Below the pieces are notes generated by a model. That model worked only from the letters and a program-made list of their open reading frames with translations, ran no database searches and had not been told where the DNA came from. The position numbers were made by a program, and so were the translations under genes. Positions 1-7,194 of a stretch of DNA of 64,000 nucleotides are shown here, piece after piece (the first letter of the stretch is position 1; each line of letters opens with the position of its first letter). Location of the stretch: assembly GCA_041060555.1 (NCBI GenBank), contig JBEUDS010000001.1, one strand, 5' to 3'. The DNA comes from CAUJIW01 sp963205175. GTDB lineage: Bacteria; Pseudomonadota; Alphaproteobacteria; Sphingomonadales; Sphingomonadaceae.

Positions 1-738
1 ATCCTTGAGGGCAAGAAGAAGTCGGTCGCCATCACCTCGCGCAATCTCGCCGATTTCGCCGGTGTGCGGAAGTACCGCTTCGGCGAGTCAGAGCTGGAGG
101 ACCAGATCGGCGCCACCACGGGGCTGGCGTGGACCGAGGTGGGCGGCGAACTGCTGACCATCGAGGCGATCACCCTCCCGGGCAAGGGCGCCATCAAGAC
201 CACCGGCAAGCTCGGTGACGTGATGCAGGAGTCGATCCAGGCGGCCTATTCCTACGTCAAGTCGCGCTCGACGGTGTTTGGCATCAAGCCGCCGCTGTTC
301 GAGAAGACGGACATCCATGTCCACGTGCCGGAAGGCGCCACGCCTAAGGACGGTCCGTCGGCGGGTATCGCCATGGTCACCTCGATCGTTTCGGTGCTGA
401 CCGGGGTGCCGGTGCGCAAGGACGTGGCGATGACCGGCGAGGTGACGCTGCGCGGTCGCGTGCTGCCGATCGGCGGCCTGAAGGAGAAGCTGCTGGCGGC
501 GCTGCGTGGTGGCATCAAGACGGTGCTCATTCCCGCCGACAACGAGAAGGATCTGGCGGAAATTCCCGACAATGTGAAGCGGGGTCTCAAGATCATTCCG
601 GTGAAGGTGGTTGATCAGATGCTCGATCTGGCGCTGGCCCAGCCACTCAAGCCGATCGAATGGACCGAGGCGGACGCGCTGGCGGCCACGCCAAGACCGG
701 ACAACAAGGTCGAGATCGAGGGGTCGGTCGCTCACTGA
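1..738 (+). CDS. lon: Lon protease, C-terminal part (5' end outside window)
   Basis: ATP-dependent serine protease of the cytosol that degrades misfolded and regulatory proteins. The frame is open from base 1, so only the end of the AAA+ lid and the complete S16 protease domain are in the window. The catalytic Ser is in DGPSAG (codon 358-360). The catalytic Lys is the second Lys of GGLKEKLL (codon 487-489), 43 residues later, which is the family spacing. The tail after the IPVKVVDQ segment is short and ends in GSVAH. A rho-independent terminator follows, then hup. The lon-hup order is common in proteobacteria. Identity is secure; the start lies upstream of the window. Confidence 0.97.
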   Translation: MLEGKKKSVAITSRNLADFAGVRKYRFGESELEDQIGATTGLAWTEVGGELLTIEAITLPGKGAIKTTGKLGDVMQESIQAAYSYVKSRSTVFGIKPPLFEKTDIHVHVPEGATPKDGPSAGIAMVTSIVSVLTGVPVRKDVAMTGEVTLRGRVLPIGGLKEKLLAALRGGIKTVLIPADNEKDLAEIPDNVKRGLKIIPVKVVDQMLDLALAQPLKPIEWTEADALAATPRPDNKVEIEGSVAH

Positions 739-774
739 GTGAAAACGGCTCATCCACCAGTCGATAAAGCGCAG

Positions 775-798
775 AAAACCGCCCTTTCGGGCGGTTTT
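775..798 (+). terminator. Rho-independent terminator after lon
   Basis: A perfect 10-bp stem, AAAACCGCCC (775-784) with GGGCGGTTTT (789-798), closes on a TTTC loop. It starts 37 bases after the lon stop codon and is followed by CCTTTT. It probably ends lon transcription before hup. Confidence 0.85.
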
Positions 799-886
799 CC
801 TTTTGACACGACAGGAAACTGCCTCTTAGATGTCCGCCGGCCTCGACGAGGCCGACTTATCATCTCTATCCTGGGGGTCCCAATCC

Positions 887-1159
887 ATGAACAAGCAGGA
901 ATTGATCAGCGCAGTTGCCGACGCGGCCGGTCTGACCAAGACGCAAGCGGGCAGCGCGGTTGACGCGGTGTTCGATGCCGTCACCGAGGCGCTGAAGAAG
1001 GGCGACGAAGTCCGTCTGGTTGGCTTCGGGACTTTTGCTGTCGCCAAGCGGAAGGCCTCCACCGGTCGCAACCCGCGCACCGGCGAGGAAATCAAGATCA
1101 AGGCGAGCAGCACGCCGAAATTCCGCGCCGGCAAGGCGCTGAAGGACGCCGTCAACTAA
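887..1159 (+). CDS. hup: HU family DNA-binding protein
   Basis: Histone-like nucleoid protein of 90 aa, the usual HU length. It dimerises and bends DNA non-specifically. The start is the ATG at 887 (MNKQELISAVADAAG), the canonical HU N-terminus, with a G-rich stretch (GGGGG) just upstream as ribosome binding site. The open frame extends further 5' (from 830), but those residues do not resemble HU. The conserved DNA-binding arm GRNPRTGEEIKIKASSTPKF is present. It lies directly downstream of lon with terminators on both sides, so it is probably transcribed alone. Confidence 0.97.
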   Translation: MNKQELISAVADAAGLTKTQAGSAVDAVFDAVTEALKKGDEVRLVGFGTFAVAKRKASTGRNPRTGEEIKIKASSTPKFRAGKALKDAVN

Positions 1160-1177
1160 GACGAGTCCACGGGATTG

Positions 1178-1214
1178 ACGCCGGGTCCGGGCAGCCCCCG
1201 AGGCCCGGCGTTTT
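1178..1214 (+). terminator. Terminator after hup
   Basis: The 7-bp GC stem CGCCGGG (1179-1185) pairs with CCCGGCG (1204-1210). It is followed immediately by TTTT and begins about 20 bases after the hup stop. Confidence 0.75.
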
Positions 1215-1312
1215 CCATTCCGGCACCGGCATTTGTCTTTTGTGCCGATTGTGTCGAACGGGCTGGACAAGCGGTCGTCAAGCCGCTACATCCGCCCTCC
1301 GTCAGGTGGTTG

Positions 1313-1387
1313 GGGCGCGTAGCTCAGTGGTAGAGCACTGTGTTCACACCGCAGGGGTCGCAAGTTCAATCCTTGCCGCGCCCACCA
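1313..1387 (+). tRNA. tRNA-Val (anticodon CAC)
   Basis: Cloverleaf read by eye. Acceptor arm GGGCGCG pairs with CGCGCCC, the D arm is GCTC/GAGC, and the anticodon stem CTGTG/CGCAG encloses the loop TTCACAC, giving anticodon CAC (reads GTG). The T arm is GCAAG/CTTGC around TTCAATC. The 3' CCA is encoded (1385-1387). A second valine isoacceptor (TAC) lies 10 kb downstream in this window. Confidence 0.95.
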
Positions 1388-1535
1388 TTCTGACCGATTG
1401 ATATTCCACGATAATTTTAGATGCTACAGGCGGCGATCCCGCCTGCCGCCGCGCCGTGAACCCGGCGTGTGTGTCGTTGCTGTCGCCTGGTTTCCGGCGT
1501 TTCCGGCGGGTGGACGGCAGCGGCCGTCCGTGACG

Positions 1536-4500
1536 TTAATGGAAGTCGCGCGAACGCGGGATGATGCGCACGTCGCGCGGGTGGCTCCGGTTGAGGGGCG
1601 CGGTCTGTGTGGGTGATGCGGCCAGTGGGCTTTCGCCAAGACGCAGCAGGTCGACGTCATGCGCGGTGAGAGACGCGGCGACCAGATGCACGACCGGCAC
1701 GGCCGGTTGCGCCCCGCCGGGGGTGGCGTCCAGCCGCTGGATACGCCCGCGCACCCGTACCAGCCGGCTGCCCATGACGATGGCGCGGTATTTCTCCATC
1801 ACCTTCGGCCAGACCACGACATTGCAGATGCCGGTCTCGTCCTCGATGGTCATGAACACGACACCGCTGGCAGTGCCCGGCCGCTGGCGCACCAGCACCA
1901 GACCGGCGACGTTCAGCCGGCTGCCGTCGCGGGCCTGCTGGGCCCGGGCGCAGCTGGAAACCCCGTCGTGGCGATAGGCCTCGCGCAGGAAGGCCAGCGG
2001 GTGGCCTTTGAGCGACAGGCGCAGGCTGCGGTAATCCTCCACCACCTGTTCGCCCGCCGACAGCGCGGGCAGGACGACCGAGGGCTCGGCGATCGCCTCG
2101 CCAGCCTGTTCGAACAACGGCAGCGGTCTGGCGCGGGCGAGCGCGCGCGCCGCCCACAGCGCCTGACGCCGGTCCAGTCCCAGTGAGCCGCAGGCATCGG
2201 CGGTGGCCAGCGTCTCGACGAGGCCGACCGGCAACCGGGCGCGCCGCTGCAGGTCGTCGAGACTGGCAAAGGGGCGGCTGGCCCGCGCGGCCATCAGTCG
2301 CTCGGCGGCCTCGCGGCCGAGTCCGGTGATCAGCCGCAGGCCCAGCCGCACGGCGTGGTGGCGGTGGCCGGGCCGGGCGACCAGCGTGCAGTCCCAGTCG
2401 GCGTGGTTGATGTCCGGCGGCAGCACCGGCACGCCGTGGTCGCGGGCGTCGCGGACAATCTGTGCCGGGGCGTAGAAGCCCATCGGCTGGGCGTTGAGCA
2501 GGGCGGCGCAGAACACGTCCGGGTAATGGCATTTCAGCCAGGCGGAGGCATAGACCAGGATGGCGAAGCTCGCCGCGTGGCTTTCGGGAAAGCCATAGTC
2601 GCCGAAGCCCTTGATCTGGTCGAAGCAGCGGCGGGCGAAGTCCGGCGCGTAGCCGCGCGCGATCATGCGATCGATGAACCGGCGCTCGAAGTCGCCGATG
2701 GTCCCCTTGTGGCGGAAGGTGGCCATGGCGTAGCGCAGGCCATTGGCCTCGGCGGCGGAAAATTCGGCGGCGACCATCGCCACCTTCATCGCCTGCTCCT
2801 GAAACAGCGGCACGCCCAGCGTGCGGCCCAGCACGTCGCGCAGTTCGCTGGCGGGGCCATGCGCCGGTGCCGGGCCTGGCAGATCGATTTCCTCCAGGCC
2901 GTCGCGGCGGCGCAGATAGGGGTGCACCATGTCGCCCTGGATCGGGCCGGGACGCACGATCGCCACCTGGATCACCAGATCGTAGTAGCAGCGCGGTTTC
3001 AGGCGCGGCAGCATGTTCATCTGGGCCCGGCTTTCCACCTGGAACACGCCGATGGAATCGCCCCGGCACAGCATGTCGTAGGTCGCCGGGTCCTCGCGCG
3101 GGATGGTGGCCAGCCGCACGTCCCGCCCGTGGTGCTGCGCCAGCAGCTGCAGGCCCTTGCGCAGGCAGGTGAGCATGCCCAGCGCCAGCACGTCCACCTT
3201 GAGGATGCCCAGCGCCTCGATGTCGTCCTTGTCCCACTCGATGAAGGTGCGCCCGGCCATCGCGGCATTGCCGATCGGTACGGTCGCCTCCAGCGGGCCG
3301 CGCGTCAGCACGAAGCCGCCGACATGCTGGGAGAGATGGCGCGGACAGCCGAGCAATTCGTTCGCCAGCGCGACCGTGCGGGCGAGCAGAGGCTCCCGGG
3401 GGTCGAGGCCCAGCGCGCGGATGCGCTGGTCGGCGATGCCGTCGCCGGCCCACGAGCCCCAGATGGTGCCGGCCAGGGCGGTGACGACGTCCTCGCTTAA
3501 GCCCATCGCCTTGCCGACGTCGCGGATGGCCGAGCGCGGGCGGTAATGGATCACCGTCGCTGCCAGGCCGGCGCGGGCGCGGCCATAGCGCTCGTAGATG
3601 TACTGGATCACTTCCTCGCGCCGTTCATGCTCGAAGTCGACGTCGATGTCGGGCGGTTCGCGCCGTTCCTCGTTGACGAAACGCTCGAACAGCAGCGCCA
3701 CTTCGGTGGGGTTGACCGCCGTGATGCCCAGACAGAAGCAGACCACCGAATTGGCCGAGGAGCCGCGCCCCTGGCAGAGGATGTCGCGGCTGCGGGCAAA
3801 GGCCACGATGTCGTGGACGGTGAGAAAGAACGGCGCGTAGTCGCGCGCCGCGATCAGCCTGAGTTCCTTGTCGATGGTCTGACGGACGCTCTCGGGCACA
3901 CCGGCGGGGAATTTCACCGCGGCCCCCGCCCAGGCGAGTTCCTCCAGATGCTGCTGCGCCGTCTTGCCGGGCGGCACCGGCTCATCGGGATATTCGTAGG
4001 CCAGTTGCGCCAGATCGAACCGGCAGGCGGCCACGATGTCCAGCGTCGCCGCCAGGGCGTGCGGATAATCGGCGAACAGGCGGGCCATTTCCGCCGGTGT
4101 CTTGAGATGACGTTCGGCATTGAGGCCGAGCGCCAGGCCGGCGTCGTGGATGGTGGTCCTGTCGCGGATGCAGGTCATCACGTCGGCCAGCGGTCGCCGC
4201 TCCGGCAGGTGGTAGAGCACGTCGTTGGTCGCCACCAGCGGCAGGCCGTGGCGGGCGGCGCAGTCGGCCAGCCAGCCGAGCCAGGCGAGGTCGTCGCCGC
4301 GAAACAGCCGGTGCAGCGCGAGATACAGCGGCTGCCCGCCCAGTGCCGCGCGCACGCCGGCGATGCTGTCGCGAAAGGCCTGCCGGCTGGCCCGGTCGTG
4401 GCGCACGGGGGGCAGCAGCACGAAGATCTGCCCGGGGGCGGCCTCGGTGACATCGGCGAGCCGGAGATGGCAGGCGCCCTTGGCGGCCCGGCGCTTGCCG

Positions 4501-4790
4501 CGCGAAAGCAGCTGCGACAGCCGGCCATAGGCGGCGCGGTCGGTGGGGTAGGCGAGCAGCGATGGCGCGTCCTCCAGATCGAGCCGGCAGCCGATCACCA
4601 GGGGCAAGCCGTGCTTGCGCGCCGCCACATGGGCCCGCACCACGCCGGCCAGGCTGTTGCGGTCGGTGATGGCGAGTGCCGCCAGGCCCTGGCGCACGGC
4701 GGTCGTCATCAGCTCGTCCGGGCTGCTGGCCCCTTCGAGAAAGGTGAAATGGCTGGTCACCTGCAGTTCGGCATAGGCGGGCGCGCTCAT
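1536..4790 (-). CDS. dnaE2: Error-prone DNA polymerase DnaE2 (ImuC)
   Basis: C-family polymerase alpha subunit of the SOS mutasome, which carries out translesion synthesis and damage-induced mutagenesis with ImuA and ImuB. At 1084 aa it is the usual DnaE2 length and shorter than the replicative DnaE also present here (40085-43603). The order is an N-terminal PHP domain (ELQVTSHFTFLEGAS), then the palm with the catalytic aspartates in PPDIDVDFEH near residue 380, then helix-hairpin-helix and a C-terminal OB fold (LVRVRGRIQRLD). It is the last gene of imuA-imuB-dnaE2, starting 19 bases after imuB ends, and is presumably controlled by the LexA box before imuA. Confidence 0.96.
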   Translation of the reverse strand: MSAPAYAELQVTSHFTFLEGASSPDELMTTAVRQGLAALAITDRNSLAGVVRAHVAARKHGLPLVIGCRLDLEDAPSLLAYPTDRAAYGRLSQLLSRGKRRAAKGACHLRLADVTEAAPGQIFVLLPPVRHDRASRQAFRDSIAGVRAALGGQPLYLALHRLFRGDDLAWLGWLADCAARHGLPLVATNDVLYHLPERRPLADVMTCIRDRTTIHDAGLALGLNAERHLKTPAEMARLFADYPHALAATLDIVAACRFDLAQLAYEYPDEPVPPGKTAQQHLEELAWAGAAVKFPAGVPESVRQTIDKELRLIAARDYAPFFLTVHDIVAFARSRDILCQGRGSSANSVVCFCLGITAVNPTEVALLFERFVNEERREPPDIDVDFEHERREEVIQYIYERYGRARAGLAATVIHYRPRSAIRDVGKAMGLSEDVVTALAGTIWGSWAGDGIADQRIRALGLDPREPLLARTVALANELLGCPRHLSQHVGGFVLTRGPLEATVPIGNAAMAGRTFIEWDKDDIEALGILKVDVLALGMLTCLRKGLQLLAQHHGRDVRLATIPREDPATYDMLCRGDSIGVFQVESRAQMNMLPRLKPRCYYDLVIQVAIVRPGPIQGDMVHPYLRRRDGLEEIDLPGPAPAHGPASELRDVLGRTLGVPLFQEQAMKVAMVAAEFSAAEANGLRYAMATFRHKGTIGDFERRFIDRMIARGYAPDFARRCFDQIKGFGDYGFPESHAASFAILVYASAWLKCHYPDVFCAALLNAQPMGFYAPAQIVRDARDHGVPVLPPDINHADWDCTLVARPGHRHHAVRLGLRLITGLGREAAERLMAARASRPFASLDDLQRRARLPVGLVETLATADACGSLGLDRRQALWAARALARARPLPLFEQAGEAIAEPSVVLPALSAGEQVVEDYRSLRLSLKGHPLAFLREAYRHDGVSSCARAQQARDGSRLNVAGLVLVRQRPGTASGVVFMTIEDETGICNVVVWPKVMEKYRAIVMGSRLVRVRGRIQRLDATPGGAQPAVPVVHLVAASLTAHDVDLLRLGESPLAASPTQTAPLNRSHPRDVRIIPRSRDFH

Positions 4791-4809
4791 GGGCTCGGTC
4801 CGTCCGCCA

Positions 4810-6354
4810 TCAGGCCATCAGGCCATGCAGGTACCAGCGCGGCGCGCCGTCGGGCTCGCCGGCGGCACCTTCGTACAGGCCTTCGCGGAACAGCCACAGG
4901 CGCCGGCCCTCGCTGTCCTCGGCGCTGTAATAGTCGCGGCTGCGCGCGGTGGCGGCGGCGTCGCGCCACCATTCCGGGGCGATGCGTTCCGGCCCGGTGC
5001 TGCGGACGATGCGGTGCGTGCCGCGCCGCCAGACGATGCGCGCCGGCGGGCCATCCGGCACTTCCGCCAGCACCTCCACCGGCTCCGGGCGCGGCAGCAG
5101 CAGGATCGGGCGTGGCGCATCGACGTGCGTTGGCGGCCCGGCGGTGCGGGCCCGTCGCTCGGCGCGCTCCGGTACATGGCTGGCGACGCCGGCCAGACGA
5201 TAGACGGCCTGTGCTCCCAGCCGGTTGGCGAGGCAGTCCTGCAGGCGGGCAAGCTCGGTGCTGCCGTCCGGGCCGGTCAGACCGACCTGCCGGGCGGCGA
5301 GCGGCGCCACCTCGATGGCGGCAAGCACCAGCGCGTCGATGCCGAAGGCGGTGGTCAGCCTCTCCAGTCGCGGCGCGAACAGCCGCAGGATGTGCGGCAC
5401 CTCGCGCGAGGGCTGGGCCAGGCCGATGCGCAGCGCCGACACCTGGCCGTCGACCTGCATCGCCTGCAGCGCCAGCCGGCGGGCACCGACACCGGCGGCC
5501 GCCATCTCCTGCACCAGCGCCTCGACCAGCCGGGGCAGCCAGGCCGCCACCTGCGCGCGGTTGAGCAGCGGTTCGGCGAAAGCCTGCCGCACGGCATGCC
5601 GCGGTGGCGAGCGATAGGGCGCGGCGGGTTCGGCGCGCACGCCCAGCAGCTGGTCGAGGCGCAGCAGCACGGCGTCCGCCGCCGTGCGGGCCGGGAAGCG
5701 TCGGGCCAGGGTGCTGCGCGGCAGGCCGGCGAGGGCGCCGATGGTGCGCAGGCCGAAGCGCTCCAGCACGCCGATGCTGTCCGCCGACAAACGCAGCGCG
5801 GCGACGGGCAGGGCCGCGAAACCGGCAAGGCCGGCCGACGTGACCCGGCGCTGGTCGGGCGGGGCGAAGCGGGCCAGCGCCCAGGCGCCGCCGACGGTCG
5901 CCGCCAGACCCAGGCGGGGGCGCCAGCCCATGGCGCGCAGGCGGACCTCGATGTCGTCGAGCAGGGCGTCAGGACCCGGCCACAGGCCAAGACAGCCGGT
6001 GAGGTCGAGCAGCAGCCCATCCGCCCCGTCGAGGGCGACCAGCGGGGTATAGCGATCGCACCAGCGGGCCAGGGCGACCAGTGCGGCCTGGTCGGCCTCG
6101 GAGTCGCGGCTCTGCGTCGCCAGCGTCGGGCACAGCGCGCGCGCCCGGGCCAGCGGCTGGCCCGGCTGCACGCCGGCGCGGCGGGCCCCGGCGTTGACGG
6201 CGCTCACCAGCTGCCCGTGCGGGCCGCTGTCCACCAGCGCGAACTCAGGCGGCTCGGGGCGCGGCGGCTGACACTGGCGGGCGAGACGCCGCCAGCGGTC
6301 GATCGCCAGCCGGGGCAGCCACAGGGCCAGCCAGGAGGAAACGTCGGCTTTCAT
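4810..6354 (-). CDS. imuB: ImuB, Y-family polymerase-like mutasome protein
   Basis: A 514-aa catalytically inactive relative of DinB/UmuC. In characterised systems ImuB bridges DnaE2 to the beta clamp and to ImuA. The N-terminus (WLALWLPRLAIDRW) is typical of ImuB. The two-acid catalytic motif of active Y-family enzymes is not seen: the region expected to hold it reads DGADGLLLDLTGC. A glutamine-led segment QVGLTG near residue 355 may be a degenerate clamp-binding motif; this is only inference. The start overlaps the 3' end of imuA by 110 bases, longer than usual. The two genes are in different frames and both read well. Confidence 0.93.
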   Translation of the reverse strand: MKADVSSWLALWLPRLAIDRWRRLARQCQPPRPEPPEFALVDSGPHGQLVSAVNAGARRAGVQPGQPLARARALCPTLATQSRDSEADQAALVALARWCDRYTPLVALDGADGLLLDLTGCLGLWPGPDALLDDIEVRLRAMGWRPRLGLAATVGGAWALARFAPPDQRRVTSAGLAGFAALPVAALRLSADSIGVLERFGLRTIGALAGLPRSTLARRFPARTAADAVLLRLDQLLGVRAEPAAPYRSPPRHAVRQAFAEPLLNRAQVAAWLPRLVEALVQEMAAAGVGARRLALQAMQVDGQVSALRIGLAQPSREVPHILRLFAPRLERLTTAFGIDALVLAAIEVAPLAARQVGLTGPDGSTELARLQDCLANRLGAQAVYRLAGVASHVPERAERRARTAGPPTHVDAPRPILLLPRPEPVEVLAEVPDGPPARIVWRRGTHRIVRSTGPERIAPEWWRDAAATARSRDYYSAEDSEGRRLWLFREGLYEGAAGEPDGAPRWYLHGLMA

Positions 6355-7072
6355 CGTTCCAGGTCACATCGAAGGCAAGGGGGGGCAGGCTGCGCGCCCG
6401 GGTCAGGCTCATCCGCCACACCGGCGGACCGGGCGTGCGCGGCGCATGGGGCTCGGGCCGGCTCGGCCGGCTTTCCACCCGCCAGCGGGTGTGCGCGGCA
6501 CTGCCGGCGGCCCGGCCGCCGGCCGCGGTGCCGCCCAGCGACAGCCACAGGCAGGGGCAGCCATGGCGGGCCGCCGCGAGGCTGAGCCGCCGGCTGGCCG
6601 TGAAATCGAGCGCGCCGCCGATGCCGACGACCGCGGCCAGTCCGCCGGCGGCGGTGGCGGCGGCCGCCAGCCCTTCCTCCAGCGCCCAGGCGACATCCAG
6701 CTCCCGCCGGCCGACGGCGAACAGGAAGCGGGTGGGGTCGAGGCCCAGGGCCGCCATGCCGGGCCCGTAGGGCCGGCCATAGTCCATCGCCATGGCGGTG
6801 GTCGTCACCCACAGCACATCGCCGGCCGGGCGCCGGGCGAGCAGGGCCAGCAGCAGCGCCACGGCGCTGGCGGCGTGCGGGCCGGTGGCCGTCCAGTCGT
6901 GCAGCGCATCGGTGGCCAGACCGCCACCGAGGGCATGGTCGAGCGTCGGCTCGCCCCAGCTCCAGGGTGGCGCGCGGTCGGCTTCCAGCGTCAGCGGTCG
7001 CCCCTCCAGGGCGGCAATCCGCGCCTTGAGTGCCGATAGCGTCTGTGTCGTGCTGGCGTACGCCGCGTTCAT
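6245..7072 (-). CDS. imuA: ImuA, SOS mutasome accessory protein
   Basis: RecA/SulA-related protein of 275 aa that works with ImuB and DnaE2 in translesion synthesis. The sequence LDHALGGGLATDALHDW is the typical N-terminal ImuA segment. It is followed by a RecA-like core (VLWVTTTAMAMDYGRPYGPGMAALGLDPTRFLF). The C-terminal 37 residues are encoded inside the start of imuB and are Pro/Ala-rich, so the last part may be poorly conserved. It is the first gene of the operon. A LexA box ends 25 bases upstream of the ATG at 7072. Confidence 0.92.
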   Translation of the reverse strand: MNAAYASTTQTLSALKARIAALEGRPLTLEADRAPPWSWGEPTLDHALGGGLATDALHDWTATGPHAASAVALLLALLARRPAGDVLWVTTTAMAMDYGRPYGPGMAALGLDPTRFLFAVGRRELDVAWALEEGLAAAATAAGGLAAVVGIGGALDFTASRRLSLAAARHGCPCLWLSLGGTAAGGRAAGSAAHTRWRVESRPSRPEPHAPRTPGPPVWRMSLTRARSLPPLAFDVTWNDESRRFLLAGPVAAPAGDRPLAASRPPVSAAAPRAA

Positions 7073-7096
7073 GACTTCTCCCGACTCTGGCTGAAT

Positions 7097-7111
7097 GTTC
7101 TTATTTTGTTC
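7097..7111 (-). promoter_or_regulatory. LexA (SOS) box of imuA-imuB-dnaE2
   Basis: GTTC (7097-7100), seven bases TTATTTT, GTTC (7108-7111). On the gene strand this reads GAAC-N7-GAAC, the direct-repeat operator known for alphaproteobacterial LexA. It sits 25-39 bases before the imuA start, in AT-rich sequence that also fits a core promoter. It lies 84 bases before the earliest start of the divergent sensor kinase, so it could in principle affect both. Confidence 0.9.
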
Positions 7112-7194
7112 TTATTCGGCCGGCGGAGTCAAGGTCGTGGCGATCAGGCGCGTTCCCGCCTCGCCGGCGCGCAGTTGATCGGGCCGGCTGGCGA

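Noticed and set aside
3546..6585. Long plus-strand open frames opposite dnaE2 and imuB
   Set aside because: The minus-strand genes have clear family motifs; the plus frames do not.
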